Below, in pieces: positions 37,314 to 46,324 of a stretch of DNA of 64,000 nt (position 1 is the stretch's first letter; the number at the start of each line of letters is the position of its first letter). The notes under the pieces were generated by a model, which did not search any database, was not told where the DNA came from, and was given only the letters and a program-made list of their open reading frames with translations. The stretch comes from Alphaproteobacteria bacterium (GTDB taxonomy: Bacteria > Pseudomonadota > Alphaproteobacteria > Rhodobacterales > Rhodobacteraceae), in the NCBI GenBank assembly GCA_030148665.1, contig JASBSZ010000026.1, forward strand, positions 62,001 to 126,000. The letters are read 5' to 3'. A program made the position numbers and the translations under genes.

Positions 37314-38394
37314 GTTGGCCGCCGACGACATCCGCGCGGCCGTCGCCGCTGGCGTGCTTTCCGAGGCCCAGGCCGCCCGTCTGATCGCCATTGCCGAGGC
37401 CCGGCGCGGCTTCAGGCTGAACATGGGCGACGATGACGAACCCTTTGAATTGTTCAAGGGATTCTCGGAAATCTTCGTGACTGTTGGTCTGATACTGCTG
37501 AGCGGCGGGTTTGTTGCCTTGTCGCTGGTGTTAACCAATCTGATTGCGGTACCAATCATCACCCTCGTGCTGTCGGTGGTCTTTGCGCGTTATTTCACAC
37601 TCAGGCGGCGCATGACCCTGCCCAGCATATATCTCGCCTCCGGCTTTGCCTTTTCGGCCATGTGGCTGGTTTCGCGCCTGCTGATGACTCCCGATCCGGT
37701 TTCGCAGCTTGACAGCCTGATCGCCTTTCTTGCGACCGGCGCGCTTCTGATCGGCTATTTCGCGGTCTTTCGCGTGCCGTTCACCCTGTTCCTTGTCGGT
37801 CTGTGTGGCATCGGGGTGGCGTTTTCGCTTGCCGGCGTTCTGTTCCCGGATTCCCTGTCTGGCGTCAGCGTGTTCGCCCGCGGCGGCTGGAAAAGCCTGA
37901 CCGACCTTGGCACCAATCCGGTTGCGTCAATGACGCTGCTGTTGTTCGGCATCATCGCCTTTGCCTTTGCCATGCGCTTTGACCTGCGCGACCCGCATCG
38001 CATCTCGCGCAATGCCGCCAATGCCTTCTGGCTGCATATTCTGGCGGCGCCTGCCATCGTCAACGTGGTGACTGTCAGCCTGCTGAATGTCGGGGGCACG
38101 GCCGGCTATCTGCTGGCGGCGCTGGCGCTGGTGGTCATTACGCTGGTCGCCCTCATCATCGACCGGCGGTCTTTCCTGACAGCGGGCATCATCTATATCG
38201 GGACAATTCTGGCCTGGGCCATGAGCGCGGCCAATGTCGATGCCGGCTGGGGCTTTGTCTGGACGCTGCTGTTGATGGGTGCCTTTATCACCGCCACCGG
38301 CACCTGGTGGACACAGCTGCGCGCGCGCATCATGGCAATACTGCCCGACTCGGCGCTGAAATCCAAACTCCCACCTTATTCGGAGGTCCCATGA
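37306..38394 (+). CDS. Multi-pass membrane protein between hslV and hslU (unknown function)
   Basis: A 362-residue inner-membrane protein with an N-terminal soluble part (1-50: [30 protein letters not shown], then an acidic DDDEPFE patch) and about nine or ten hydrophobic segments from 55 to 332. The soluble start resembles the cytoplasmic head of DUF2157-like membrane proteins; I am not sure of that family. It overlaps hslV by 8 bases and hslU by 4 bases, so it is made together with both subunits of the heat-shock protease. Nothing in the sequence shows an enzyme site. Confidence 0.85.
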   Translation: MAELAADDIRAAVAAGVLSEAQAARLIAIAEARRGFRLNMGDDDEPFELFKGFSEIFVTVGLILLSGGFVALSLVLTNLIAVPIITLVLSVVFARYFTLRRRMTLPSIYLASGFAFSAMWLVSRLLMTPDPVSQLDSLIAFLATGALLIGYFAVFRVPFTLFLVGLCGIGVAFSLAGVLFPDSLSGVSVFARGGWKSLTDLGTNPVASMTLLLFGIIAFAFAMRFDLRDPHRISRNAANAFWLHILAAPAIVNVVTVSLLNVGGTAGYLLAALALVVITLVALIIDRRSFLTAGIIYIGTILAWAMSAANVDAGWGFVWTLLLMGAFITATGTWWTQLRARIMAILPDSALKSKLPPYSEVP

Positions 38395-39698
38395 CCGACC
38401 TGACCCCCCGCGAGATTGTATCCGAGCTTGACCGCTTTATCATCGGGCAGGCTGCCGCCAAGCGCGCCGTTGCTGTCGCGCTTAGAAATCGCTGGCGACG
38501 CAAGCAGTTGGGCGATGATCTTCGTGAAGAGGTTTACCCCAAGAATATCCTGATGATCGGCCCGACCGGCGTTGGCAAGACAGAAATTTCCCGCCGGCTG
38601 GCACGCCTGGCCAAGGCCCCTTTCATCAAGGTCGAGGCCACCAAGTTTACCGAGGTCGGCTATGTCGGTCGCGATGTCGAACAGATCGTGCGCGACCTGG
38701 TGGACAGCGCCATCCTGATGGTGCGCAAGGAAATGCGCGAAACCGTCAAGGCCAACGCCCACAAGGCGGCCGAAGACCGCGTCATCGACGCGCTGGCCGG
38801 GGCGGACGCCCGCGAATCCACCCGCGAGATGTTCCGCAACAAGCTGCGCCAAGGCCTGCTTGACGACAAGATGATCGAGATCGAGGTTGCCGACACATCC
38901 AATCCCATGCAGATGCTCGACCTTCCCGGCCAGCCCGGAATGGGTATGGGGATGCTCAACCTCGGCGATCTGTTCGGCAAGGCATTTGGCGGCCGCACGC
39001 AGCGCAAGCGCCTGTCGGTTGCCGACAGCTATGACCTGCTGATCAACGAAGAGGCCGACAAGCTGGTCGATCAGGAGGTCGTCACCCGTGAGGCCGTCAA
39101 GGCGGTCGAGGAAAACGGCATCGTTTTTCTGGACGAGATTGACAAGGTCTGCGCCCGGTCCGACGCCCGCGGCGCCGATGTTTCCCGCGAGGGCGTGCAG
39201 CGCGACCTGCTGCCCCTGATCGAGGGCACCACCGTCAGCACCAAACACGGCCCCGTGCGCACCGATCATATCCTGTTCATCGCCTCGGGCGCCTTTCACA
39301 TCGCCAAGCCCAGCGACCTGCTGCCCGAACTGCAGGGCCGGCTGCCCATCCGGGTAGAGCTGCGCGCCCTGACCGAAGACGATTTCGTGCGCATCCTGAC
39401 CGAAACCGACAATGCCCTGACCCGCCAGTACACCGCGCTGATGGCCACCGAAGAGGTCGAGGTCACCTTTACCGATGACGGCATCCACGCGCTGGCCCGT
39501 ATTGCGGCCGAGGTCAACCAGTCGGTCGAAAATATCGGCGCCCGGCGGCTGTACACGGTAATGGAACGCGTGTTCGAGGAACTCAGCTTTACCGCCCCCG
39601 ACAAGGCCGGCGCCAAGGTGACGGTCGATGCCGCCTTTGTCGAAAAGAACCTCGGCGATCTGTCGCGCTCGACCGACCTCAGCCGCTATGTGCTTTAG
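38391..39698 (+). CDS. hslU: ATP-dependent protease ATPase subunit HslU
   Basis: A 435-residue AAA+ unfoldase that feeds HslV. Walker A is [10 protein letters not shown] at 57-66, Walker B is [10 protein letters not shown], the pore loop GYVGRD follows the first strand, and the sensor region [14 protein letters not shown] with [12 protein letters not shown] is present. The C-terminus ends in SRYVL, which inserts into HslV. The stop codon TAG at 39696-39698 lies inside the left end of a MITE-like element; the protein itself is of normal length. Coupled to the membrane protein gene by ATGA. Confidence 0.97.
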   Translation: MTDLTPREIVSELDRFIIGQAAAKRAVAVALRNRWRRKQLGDDLREEVYPKNILMIGPTGVGKTEISRRLARLAKAPFIKVEATKFTEVGYVGRDVEQIVRDLVDSAILMVRKEMRETVKANAHKAAEDRVIDALAGADARESTREMFRNKLRQGLLDDKMIEIEVADTSNPMQMLDLPGQPGMGMGMLNLGDLFGKAFGGRTQRKRLSVADSYDLLINEEADKLVDQEVVTREAVKAVEENGIVFLDEIDKVCARSDARGADVSREGVQRDLLPLIEGTTVSTKHGPVRTDHILFIASGAFHIAKPSDLLPELQGRLPIRVELRALTEDDFVRILTETDNALTRQYTALMATEEVEVTFTDDGIHALARIAAEVNQSVENIGARRLYTVMERVFEELSFTAPDKAGAKVTVDAAFVEKNLGDLSRSTDLSRYVL

Positions 39699-39829
39699 GG
39701 TCAGGACCCATTAATCCCACGTTCACAGTCAGGCGGATTGGTTTCCTGAACAGGCGCAAGACCTCAGAAATAGTGGTTCTATTTCAAGGTCTTGCAACGC
39801 ATTCAGGAAACCAACCCGCCTGACCCTAA
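39695..39829. mobile_element. MITE-like element with TTAGGGTCAGG terminal inverted repeats
   Basis: TTAGGGTCAGG at 39695-39705 and CCTGACCCTAA at 39819-39829 are perfect 11-bp inverted ends. The interior is a long hairpin: stems 39728-39736/39816-39824 (9 bp), 39738-39750/39802-39814 (13 bp), 39756-39764/39787-39795 (9 bp) and 39767-39773/39779-39785 (7 bp) with a 5-base loop. There is no coding capacity. It sits exactly between two convergent genes, and both stop codons (TAG) fall within its ends. No clear target duplication is visible. It could be a MITE or insertion-sequence remnant, and may act as a two-way terminator. Confidence 0.7.
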
Positions 39830-40578
39830 GGCGTTTCGATGGTGACGGAATCTACCGCGATCAAGGCCTCGCCGTCATGGGGAAGATAGTCCGAACTCCA
39901 GCTGCCAAAGGTCAGCACCAGCTTGTTGCCGGGTGAGCGCAGCGAGGTCAGCTTTTGCACCTCACGCCACTTGCCGTCGGGCGGGCTGCTGGCGCCATTC
40001 TGCGCAGGCTCCAGTCGCATTCGGGCGATGTATGCGCGTTTCTTCTTTTCCAGTTGCAGGTCGATCGCCGCAATGTTGTCGGGCATCACGGATGCGCGCC
40101 CCTCAAGATCACGCCCGCTGATCGAATACAGCGTGCGAAAAAACGTGGTCGCCTTTCCTTTCGACAGCTTCTGTCCGGCCAGATTGATGTTGGTCTTGTT
40201 GTAGTTGATCGTATCAAGCGCAAGGATCGAGAATATTCCGTTGTCCTTGTCCTTTGCGATCCCGGCGCGAAAGGCTTCGCCCAGGGTCTGTGGGGTCAGG
40301 ATCAGGCGAATGGTGATCTTCCAGTCCCCCTTGGGGAGCGGCTTGTTCAGCACGATCGCGTTGATAGCCTGGCCATATAACGCTGAGGTGCGATCGGGAA
40401 CCAGCAGGGTCAGAACGCCGTCCTCGACCAGATAGTTGTCGGGGTTCGGGTTCTCGACGGTCCAGTCCGCGGACAGGTCGGCCCCGTCGAAATTGTCCTG
40501 AAAATAGATCCCTGCGGTTGCGCCCGTAGCCAGACCGGCAATGCCGGCTGCCAGTAACATCGCCCTGAGTGAAAGCAT
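39826..40578 (-). CDS. Secreted concanavalin-like domain protein, paralogue of the adjacent VWA protein's C-terminal half
   Basis: A 250-residue exported protein: signal peptide at 1-22 (MLLAAGIAGLATGATA) followed by one domain (about 25-250) that matches the C-terminal half of the next gene almost block for block: NFDGADLSADWTVENPNPDNY, LPKGDWKITIRLILTPQTLGEAFR, NYNKTNINLAGQKLSKGK, RMRLEPAQNG, DGKWREVQ. The fold is probably a jelly-roll lectin/LamG-like sandwich. The ligand is unknown. The stop codon lies in the end of the MITE-like element. The two genes are 54 bases apart and arose by duplication. Confidence 0.75.
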   Translation of the reverse strand: MLSLRAMLLAAGIAGLATGATAGIYFQDNFDGADLSADWTVENPNPDNYLVEDGVLTLLVPDRTSALYGQAINAIVLNKPLPKGDWKITIRLILTPQTLGEAFRAGIAKDKDNGIFSILALDTINYNKTNINLAGQKLSKGKATTFFRTLYSISGRDLEGRASVMPDNIAAIDLQLEKKKRAYIARMRLEPAQNGASSPPDGKWREVQKLTSLRSPGNKLVLTFGSWSSDYLPHDGEALIAVDSVTIETP

Positions 40579-40632
40579 CTTTTTCCTCCTGTCGTCCTGT
40601 TCCGTCCCTGGGTTCTGCGGGAATGTCCCCGG

Positions 40633-42018
40633 TCAGGGTGTTTCGATCTTGACCTGATCGATCCTGACCACGCCTTCGCCTTCATGGGGAAGGTAACTCG
40701 AACTCGCCCCGCCAAAGATCATGACCAGGGCGTTACCCGGCGCCCTGAGCGCGCTGAGGCTCTGAACCTCGCGCCATTTTCCGTCTGGCAGCGCCTTTCC
40801 CGATCTGGCCGGCTCAAGGCGCATCATGGCCGTATATTTTCGCCCCTTCTTGACCAGGCGCAGATCGACCGCCGCCACGTTCGCCCCGAAAAATGCGCCG
40901 CGCGACCACAGGTTTCTGCCGGTCACGTAATAGGCCGTTTTGGAAAACCCGCTGCGTTTGCCTTTCGACAGCTTTTCACCGCGCAGATCTATATTGGTCC
41001 GGTTGTAGTTGACGGTATCGGCAACCATCATCGCGTAAAGACCGTTATCCGCGTCTTTTGCCAGCCCCATGCGGAAGGTTTCGCCAAATGTCTGTGGCGC
41101 GAATATCAGCCGTGCCGTCACGGTCCAGTCGCCCTTGGGCATGGGGCGGTTCAGGCGCAGCATGTTGACCCCCTGCCCGAATGTCGCCTTCAGCCCATCG
41201 CGGGCAACAATGGTCAGAACGCCGTCCTCGACCCGGTAATTGTCGGGGTCCGGGTTCAGCACCTGCCAGTCGGGCGACAGGGTATCGCCGTCGAATTCGT
41301 CAATGAAATACAGGCTGGGCCCTTTCGGCGGGGCCTTTGCGGCCGGTTTGGGTTGGGGTGGTGGTGGTGCGGCCTGCTGCGCCTGTTTCTGCACCGTGGC
41401 AACCGCTACCTTGAAATCATTGGCGCTGCGGGCATCGAAATACTGCCCCTTGCCGGCCTTTGCGATGCATTGCAGCTGTGCGCGCGCCTTGGCATCGACA
41501 TCGAACCCGACAACGTTGATCCGCAGGTCGATGCCGCGTTGCGACAGTTTCCGCGCAACATCACAGGGGTTTCCGCCGCAGGTTTCGATCCCGTCCGAGA
41601 TCAGCAGGATCGCGTTGTTTTCCTCGAGCCTGCCCTCGAATGCCTGTCCGGCACGTTCGAGCGCGGTCGCGATCGGGGTCTTGCCGCGCGGCGAGAGGTT
41701 TTCCACCAACCGGGCAATCTGTTCGGCCGAAGCGCGCGCAAACGGTGCGACCAGCTGAACATCGCCGCAATCGTTCTTTTGCCGGTGGCCATAGACCATC
41801 AGCGCAGGCGTCACGCCCTTGGGCAGACTCGCCAGAGAGTCACGCAGAACCGATTTTGCCGTATCGATCTTGGTTTCACTGCCCACGCGCCCCCACATGG
41901 AATTGGACGCATCCAGTATGTACAAGAGGTTGGTTGCAGCCATCGCGGCCGTTGCAGACAGTATCGTTGCCATGACGACAATCGCCGCCGCCGAGACCCT
42001 TCGTCCAGGAACGCGCAT
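40633..42018 (-). CDS. Secreted von Willebrand A domain protein with C-terminal concanavalin-like domain
   Basis: A 461-residue exported protein: signal peptide at 1-28 (ending ATAAMA), a VWA domain at about 30-200 and, after a Gln/Pro/Ala/Lys-rich linker (about 205-232), the same domain as in the next gene (about 236-461). The metal-ion site is intact: DASNS at 36-40, the threonine in RGKTPIATAL and the aspartate in LLISDGIETCGG, plus the cysteines of ETCGGNPCDVA found in one VWA subfamily. I chose the ATG at 42018, 5 bases after AGGAGG; a GTG two codons earlier is possible. It should bind proteins or glycans in a metal-dependent manner outside the cytoplasm. First gene of the pair. Confidence 0.82.
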   Translation of the reverse strand: MRVPGRRVSAAAIVVMATILSATAAMAATNLLYILDASNSMWGRVGSETKIDTAKSVLRDSLASLPKGVTPALMVYGHRQKNDCGDVQLVAPFARASAEQIARLVENLSPRGKTPIATALERAGQAFEGRLEENNAILLISDGIETCGGNPCDVARKLSQRGIDLRINVVGFDVDAKARAQLQCIAKAGKGQYFDARSANDFKVAVATVQKQAQQAAPPPPQPKPAAKAPPKGPSLYFIDEFDGDTLSPDWQVLNPDPDNYRVEDGVLTIVARDGLKATFGQGVNMLRLNRPMPKGDWTVTARLIFAPQTFGETFRMGLAKDADNGLYAMMVADTVNYNRTNIDLRGEKLSKGKRSGFSKTAYYVTGRNLWSRGAFFGANVAAVDLRLVKKGRKYTAMMRLEPARSGKALPDGKWREVQSLSALRAPGNALVMIFGGASSSYLPHEGEGVVRIDQVKIETP

Positions 42019-42123
42019 GACCACCTCCTGTCAATAAATACCAGAAATTCACAGCATTATGGGCCAAGTCTTGCCGGATTTCGCGAAATTGTCGAGTCTT
42101 ATCTTACGTTGCGTAAACCGCGA

Positions 42124-42753
42124 TCAGCGGGTACGGCGGCGGCGCAGATAGACATAATACGCCCCCGAGCCGCCATGACGGCGGTGCGCCGGGCTGACCT
42201 GCAGGACCAGCGCCGCCAGCGGCGGTTGCGACAGCCAGCGCGGCACCTGATGTTTCAGCACGCCGCGCCGCGCCGGGATGATGTCGTCATCCCCCTTGTC
42301 CCGGCCCTTGCCGGTAATCACCAGCAGCAGGCGCTTGCCGGCCGAGTGGGAATCGCGCACGAACAGGCCCAGCGCCGCCTGTGCGCGCGCCTGGGTCATT
42401 CCATGCAGATCGATGCGCGCATCAATGGCCATCTTGCCCTTTTTCATGCGCTCGAACCGACGGCGATCCATGTTTGGGGCGCTGCGGGCAAGCGTCTCGT
42501 CCAGGTCGGGCGCAAGATCGACAGCTGGCCGGTGGACGGGTGTCTTGTCACCGATGCGAAACTGAGCAATGTCGCGCGCGATCGGTGCGGGCGTCAACGG
42601 TCGCGCCGCTTGCCCCTTTTGCCGCGGAAGGTCTGTTTCCGGGCCGGTCGTGCGGGCCGGCCGCATGATGGGTGTTGCCCTGGCGATCACCTGATCCCAC
42701 AACGCGCGTTCGGCCGCGGTCAGGTTGCGACGGCTCTTTTTCTTGCCGGCCAT
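42124..42753 (-). CDS. Smr-domain protein
   Basis: A 209-residue protein with a C-terminal Smr (MutS2-related) domain at about 110-205: IDLHGMTQARAQAALGLFVRDS, LLLVITGKG, and GGSGAYYVYLRRRR. The Smr domain is an endonuclease-like fold that acts on nucleic acids; the DLHGM and GGxGxxxVxL motifs are intact. The N-terminal half is basic and disordered. Stand-alone Smr genes beside mltA are common near the alphaproteobacterial origin. It follows mltA by 4 bases. Confidence 0.93.
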   Translation of the reverse strand: MAGKKKSRRNLTAAERALWDQVIARATPIMRPARTTGPETDLPRQKGQAARPLTPAPIARDIAQFRIGDKTPVHRPAVDLAPDLDETLARSAPNMDRRRFERMKKGKMAIDARIDLHGMTQARAQAALGLFVRDSHSAGKRLLLVITGKGRDKGDDDIIPARRGVLKHQVPRWLSQPPLAALVLQVSPAHRRHGGSGAYYVYLRRRRTR

Positions 42754-42757
42754 GCGC

Positions 42758-43792
42758 CTATCCCCCCGCCAGCCTCAGGGCGATGGCGACGGGCAGCAGC
42801 ACGACCATGCGCCCGGAATCCATCACCTGTCCGGCCAGTTTTCCTGCCTCGGGGCCAGTGCCGAAAAAAATGTCGGCGCGTCGTGGCCCCTTGATCGCCG
42901 CGCCGGTATCCTGGGCCACCATCAGACGGCGCAGGATATGGGTACCGCCCTTTTCGATCCAGATCGGTGCGCCGATCTGGACGAACCGGGGATCCACCGC
43001 GATGGATCGCATGCCGGTCAGCGGACGGTCCAGCGCGCCATAGGCCGCGTCGGAATCGTCATCGAGAACCCGAAAGAATACGTATGAGGGGTTGAACTCC
43101 AGCGCCTCCATGCCGCGATCAGGGTTCTTGCGGAACCATTCCTTGACCCCTTCGATCGAGGCGCCGGGAAAGTCCAGCTCGCGCTTGCGCACCAGCTCGC
43201 GCGCGGCCGAACGGTAGGGGTGGCCATTGTCGGTCGCATAGCCGACCCGGATCATGCGCCCATCGCGCAGCCTGATCCGGCCCGAACCCTGGATATGCAG
43301 ATAGTACAGCTCGACAGGGTCCTCGACCCAGGCGATTTCCAGCCCCTGTCCCGCCAGCGCGCCACGGTCGATCGCCGCCCTTGTCAGCATGGGGTCGCCC
43401 GGCTTCAGACGCGGCGGTTTCCGGTAGATCGGATAGCGGAACCGCGCATCGGGTTTCAGTGCGCCTTCGAGAATCGGTTCGAAATACCCGGTGAATTCCG
43501 CTGGCCCCGAGGCCTTTCGCACGACCGGCAGGAAAAAGGTCTCGAAAAATGCTCTGGCATCGGGTCCGGTTGCCGCATAACGGCACAGCGGTGCCCATTC
43601 GGGTGCCGAAATATCGGCGCAGGATCTGGCAAAGGCCCGCAGCGCCGCCGCCTGGTCATCCTGTTTCCAGCCCAGCAGGTCGTCATATGTCAGGATGCGG
43701 TATTTCTGCCCGGCGGCATGTATCGGCAAGGCAACGAGAGTCAGCGCCAGCGCCGCCGCGGCTGCCGCGCCCATCTTTCGCACGGGGGTCAT
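42758..43792 (-). CDS. mltA: Membrane-bound lytic transglycosylase A
   Basis: A 344-residue murein-cleaving enzyme: signal peptide at 1-26, MltA barrel domain, and the C-terminal 3D domain holding the catalytic aspartate in VAQDTGAAIKGPRRADIFFGTG at about 300-321. FTGYFEPILEGAL and YLHIQGSGRIRL are family stretches. No lipobox cysteine is seen in the signal region, so it may be soluble in the periplasm rather than a lipoprotein. Its start overlaps the Tim44-like gene stop by 4 bases. Confidence 0.94.
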   Translation of the reverse strand: MTPVRKMGAAAAAALALTLVALPIHAAGQKYRILTYDDLLGWKQDDQAAALRAFARSCADISAPEWAPLCRYAATGPDARAFFETFFLPVVRKASGPAEFTGYFEPILEGALKPDARFRYPIYRKPPRLKPGDPMLTRAAIDRGALAGQGLEIAWVEDPVELYYLHIQGSGRIRLRDGRMIRVGYATDNGHPYRSAARELVRKRELDFPGASIEGVKEWFRKNPDRGMEALEFNPSYVFFRVLDDDSDAAYGALDRPLTGMRSIAVDPRFVQIGAPIWIEKGGTHILRRLMVAQDTGAAIKGPRRADIFFGTGPEAGKLAGQVMDSGRMVVLLPVAIALRLAGG

Positions 43793-44454
43793 TCCCCGGT
43801 TGCGACCAGAATCCAGTTCGGATCATTGCTGCCCATGACGCGGGCAAAGGTCCATATGTCTTTCTGGCGCTTGATCTGTTTGGGGTCGCCCTCGACGATT
43901 TCGCCCGCCGTGTTGCGCACGACCGAGGTCAGTTCGGCACTGATGCGAACGGTGATCTCGCCCTCGCGAGTGGCCTCGTTGAAATCGGCGTCCTCCAGCG
44001 TGAGGTCGCGAATTCCGATAAAGTTGGCGTCGATCCGCAGGCCCTCGGCCTCGCGCGTGTCGATCGCCTGGGAAAAGCTGTCGAAAACCTCGTCCGAAAG
44101 ATAGGGCCGCAGGGTTTCCTTGTCGCCGTTCTCAAAGGCCATGAGCAGCATCTCATAGGCCGCGCGGGCGCCGTTCATGAAATTGTCGACCGTGAAATCC
44201 GCATCGACCTTTTTCATGGCCGCCAGTGCCTTTCCGGCCTTGCCGTTGATATCCGTGTAGTCGGCGATGTCCTGATCTATGCCGCCCTCGATCACCTCGA
44301 ATTCGCGACGCGGCCGGTCGGGTGCGGGGGCAGGTGGCGTCGGTGCCGGCGGCTTTTCAAAGCCATCCCTGGTGCCCAGAACGTTCTTGAGACGCAGGAT
44401 CAGAAAAATTGCAATCCCGGCAAGCACGATCAGCTGGATGACGGCGGAACTCAT
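43789..44454 (-). CDS. Tim44/TimA-like membrane-anchored protein
   Basis: A 221-residue protein with one N-terminal membrane helix (about 4-21, IQLIVLAGIAIFLILRL), a proline-rich linker (FEKPPAPTPPAPAPDRP) and a Tim44-like domain at about 75-221 (VDADFTVDNFMNGARAAYEMLLMAFENGDKETLRPYLSDEVFDSF). Tim44 tethers the import motor in mitochondria; the bacterial form (TimA) is membrane-bound and its partner is not established. It is coupled to mltA and is divergent from fxsA. Confidence 0.9.
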   Translation of the reverse strand: MSSAVIQLIVLAGIAIFLILRLKNVLGTRDGFEKPPAPTPPAPAPDRPRREFEVIEGGIDQDIADYTDINGKAGKALAAMKKVDADFTVDNFMNGARAAYEMLLMAFENGDKETLRPYLSDEVFDSFSQAIDTREAEGLRIDANFIGIRDLTLEDADFNEATREGEITVRISAELTSVVRNTAGEIVEGDPKQIKRQKDIWTFARVMGSNDPNWILVATGE

Positions 44455-44576
44455 GTAGGGGTATCTCCCGAAATTCTCGGCCGGACGTGGTATCCGGGTT
44501 CTTCAGCACATATGTATGTTACACCCGTGGTCAAGTCCACCACGCAGCATTGCCTGAACAAGCAAGGAAAACCGGA

Positions 44577-45065
44577 ATGTGGCTGTTCCTGATCTTCGTC
44601 GCCGTACCCATCATCGAAATCGCCCTTTTCATCGAGGTCGGCGGGGCCATCGGCCTGGGCCCGACACTGGCCATCGTCGTCCTGACGGCAATCGCGGGAA
44701 CCTGGCTCATGCGGCGGCAGGGCCTCATGACCCTTGAGCGATTGCAACAATCGCTGGCCGAGGGGCGAAACCCGGCCGACCCGATGGCCCAGGGCGCCAT
44801 GATTCTGGTTGCCGGGGTGCTGCTGCTGACACCCGGTTTCTTTACCGACACGATCGGGTTTCTTCTGCTGTTGCCGCCGGTGCGTGTTGCCTTGATTCGC
44901 TGGATCACGGCGCGATTGATGGCCAGCGATTCCGTTCACTTTTCCGCCAGCACCACGACACACGGGCGCGACGGCAGCGGCCCGGATACCATCGAGACCG
45001 ATTACGTGATTCTCGACGACGATGACGAGCGCCCGCACAAGCCGTCTGGCTGGACAAAACATTAG
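44577..45065 (+). CDS. fxsA: FxsA-family inner-membrane protein
   Basis: A 162-residue membrane protein with three or more hydrophobic segments (about 2-22, 29-45, 75-105) and a polar C-terminal tail rich in Asp and Glu. The wording VPIIEIALFIEVGGAIGLGPTLAIVVLTAIAGTWLMRRQG and TPGFFTDTIGFLLLLPPVR is the FxsA family signature. FxsA overproduction blocks exclusion by phage T7 in E. coli F+ cells; its own role is unclear. The ATG at 44577 follows AAGGAAAACCGGA. It precedes secB on the same strand. Confidence 0.92.
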   Translation: MWLFLIFVAVPIIEIALFIEVGGAIGLGPTLAIVVLTAIAGTWLMRRQGLMTLERLQQSLAEGRNPADPMAQGAMILVAGVLLLTPGFFTDTIGFLLLLPPVRVALIRWITARLMASDSVHFSASTTTHGRDGSGPDTIETDYVILDDDDERPHKPSGWTKH

Positions 45066-45132
45066 ATTGTCGTCAATCCGGTGACCTGCTAGTCATGGCC
45101 GCGGAAAACACCAATTTCGCAGGAGCATTTTC

Positions 45133-45621
45133 ATGGCCGAAGAAAACAACGCCCAGCAACCCCAGCCGCCGCGCCTGCAGGTGCTGGCCCAGTTCATTCG
45201 CGACATGTCGTTCGAGAATGTCGCGGCCCAGAAGGGCGTTCAGGGCGAGGGCCAGCCGGACGTGCAGGTTCAGGTCAACCTCGACGCCCGCCGCCGCGAG
45301 GCCGACGGAAATTACGAGGTCGTGCTGAAACTGAACATCGAATCCCGGATCAAGGATTCCGAGACCGTGGTCTTTATTTTCGAGGTCGAATATGCGGGGA
45401 TCTTCCACATCGAGAACGTGCCCGAAGATCAGCTTCATCCATTCCTTCTGATCGAATGTCCGCGCATGATCTTTCCCTATGTGCGCCGGATCGTCGGCGA
45501 CGTCACCCGCGACGGTGGCTATCCGCCGCTGAACCTGGAAAACATCGATTTCCTTTCGCTGTACCAGCAGGAAATCCAGCGGCGTGCCGAAGCCGAGAAA
45601 TCGGGTCAGCCCATCGCCTGA
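45133..45621 (+). CDS. secB: Protein-export chaperone SecB
   Basis: A 162-residue cytoplasmic chaperone that holds precursor proteins unfolded and hands them to SecA. Family stretches: LAQFIRDMSFENVAAQ, VVFIFEVEYAGIFHIENVPEDQLHPFLLIECPRMIFPYVRRIVGDVTRDGGYPPLNLENIDF. Start ATG at 45133 with AGGAG upstream. SecA, with its SecB-binding zinc tail, is encoded at 15946-18663. Only 10 bases separate secB from the convergent dnaQ gene. Confidence 0.97.
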   Translation: MAEENNAQQPQPPRLQVLAQFIRDMSFENVAAQKGVQGEGQPDVQVQVNLDARRREADGNYEVVLKLNIESRIKDSETVVFIFEVEYAGIFHIENVPEDQLHPFLLIECPRMIFPYVRRIVGDVTRDGGYPPLNLENIDFLSLYQQEIQRRAEAEKSGQPIA

Positions 45622-45631
45622 CGACAACCCG

Positions 45632-46324
45632 TCAGTCAGCGCCGCGCAGCCAAAGCGCGTCCTCTCCCAGCGTTGCGACGAACTCGGCATGGCGGCGGCG
45701 TTCGTCGTCGCTCAGCCGGGGGGGCAGCTTGCGCGGGCGCGGGCCGGGTTTCCAGCTGTTTTCAACGCCCCTTTCGCCCTGGTCGCCCCCGGTCATCAGG
45801 CCAAAGCCCGGCTGCCGTCCGCCCATGAGTTCCAGGTAAACCCCGGCCAGCAGCTCGGCATCCAGCAGCGCGCCATGCAGATCGCGGGCCGAATTGTCTA
45901 CTGCAAAGCGCCGACAAAGCGCATCCAGCGTGTTCTGGGCCCCCGGAAACCGCCGACGTGCGATTTCGAGCGTGTCGATTGTCCGCGACATGGGCAGCGG
46001 TTCGCGCCCGATCCGGCCCAGCTCGGCGTTGATGAAACGCATGTCGAAGGCGGCGTTGTGAATGACAAGGGCAGCATCGCCGACAAAGGCCAGAAAATCG
46101 TCAACGATATGGGCAAACAGGGGTTTGTCCGACAGGAATTCGTCGCTCAGCCCGTGAACGGCCTGGGCCTCGGCGGGCATCGCGCGTTCGGGGTTGATAT
46201 ATTGGTGATAGACCTGTCCCGTCGCCACATGGTTGATCATTTCGACCGCGCCAATCTCGACGATGCGGTCGCCCTGTTCCGGGTTCAGACCCGTCGTTTC
46301 GGTATCCAGCGCGATTTCACGCAT
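45632..46324 (-). CDS. dnaQ: DNA polymerase III epsilon (proofreading) subunit
   Basis: A 230-residue 3'-5' exonuclease with the DEDDh pattern: DTE at 7-9 ([10 protein letters not shown]), an aspartate in HNAAFDMRF, and [14 protein letters not shown] near 150. The C-terminal tail (about 178-230) is the part that binds polymerase alpha. It proofreads replication errors. It overlaps coaE by 8 bases and is the last gene of a maf-aroE-coaE-dnaQ unit that runs away from the putative origin. Confidence 0.95.
   Translation of the reverse strand: MREIALDTETTGLNPEQGDRIVEIGAVEMINHVATGQVYHQYINPERAMPAEAQAVHGLSDEFLSDKPLFAHIVDDFLAFVGDAALVIHNAAFDMRFINAELGRIGREPLPMSRTIDTLEIARRRFPGAQNTLDALCRRFAVDNSARDLHGALLDAELLAGVYLELMGGRQPGFGLMTGGDQGERGVENSWKPGPRPRKLPPRLSDDERRRHAEFVATLGEDALWLRGAD

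Noticed and set aside
40684-42894. A 736-residue open frame on the plus strand
   Set aside because: It lies opposite the VWA and Smr genes, which have intact domains, signal peptide and ribosome binding site; the antisense product looks like random GC-rich translation.
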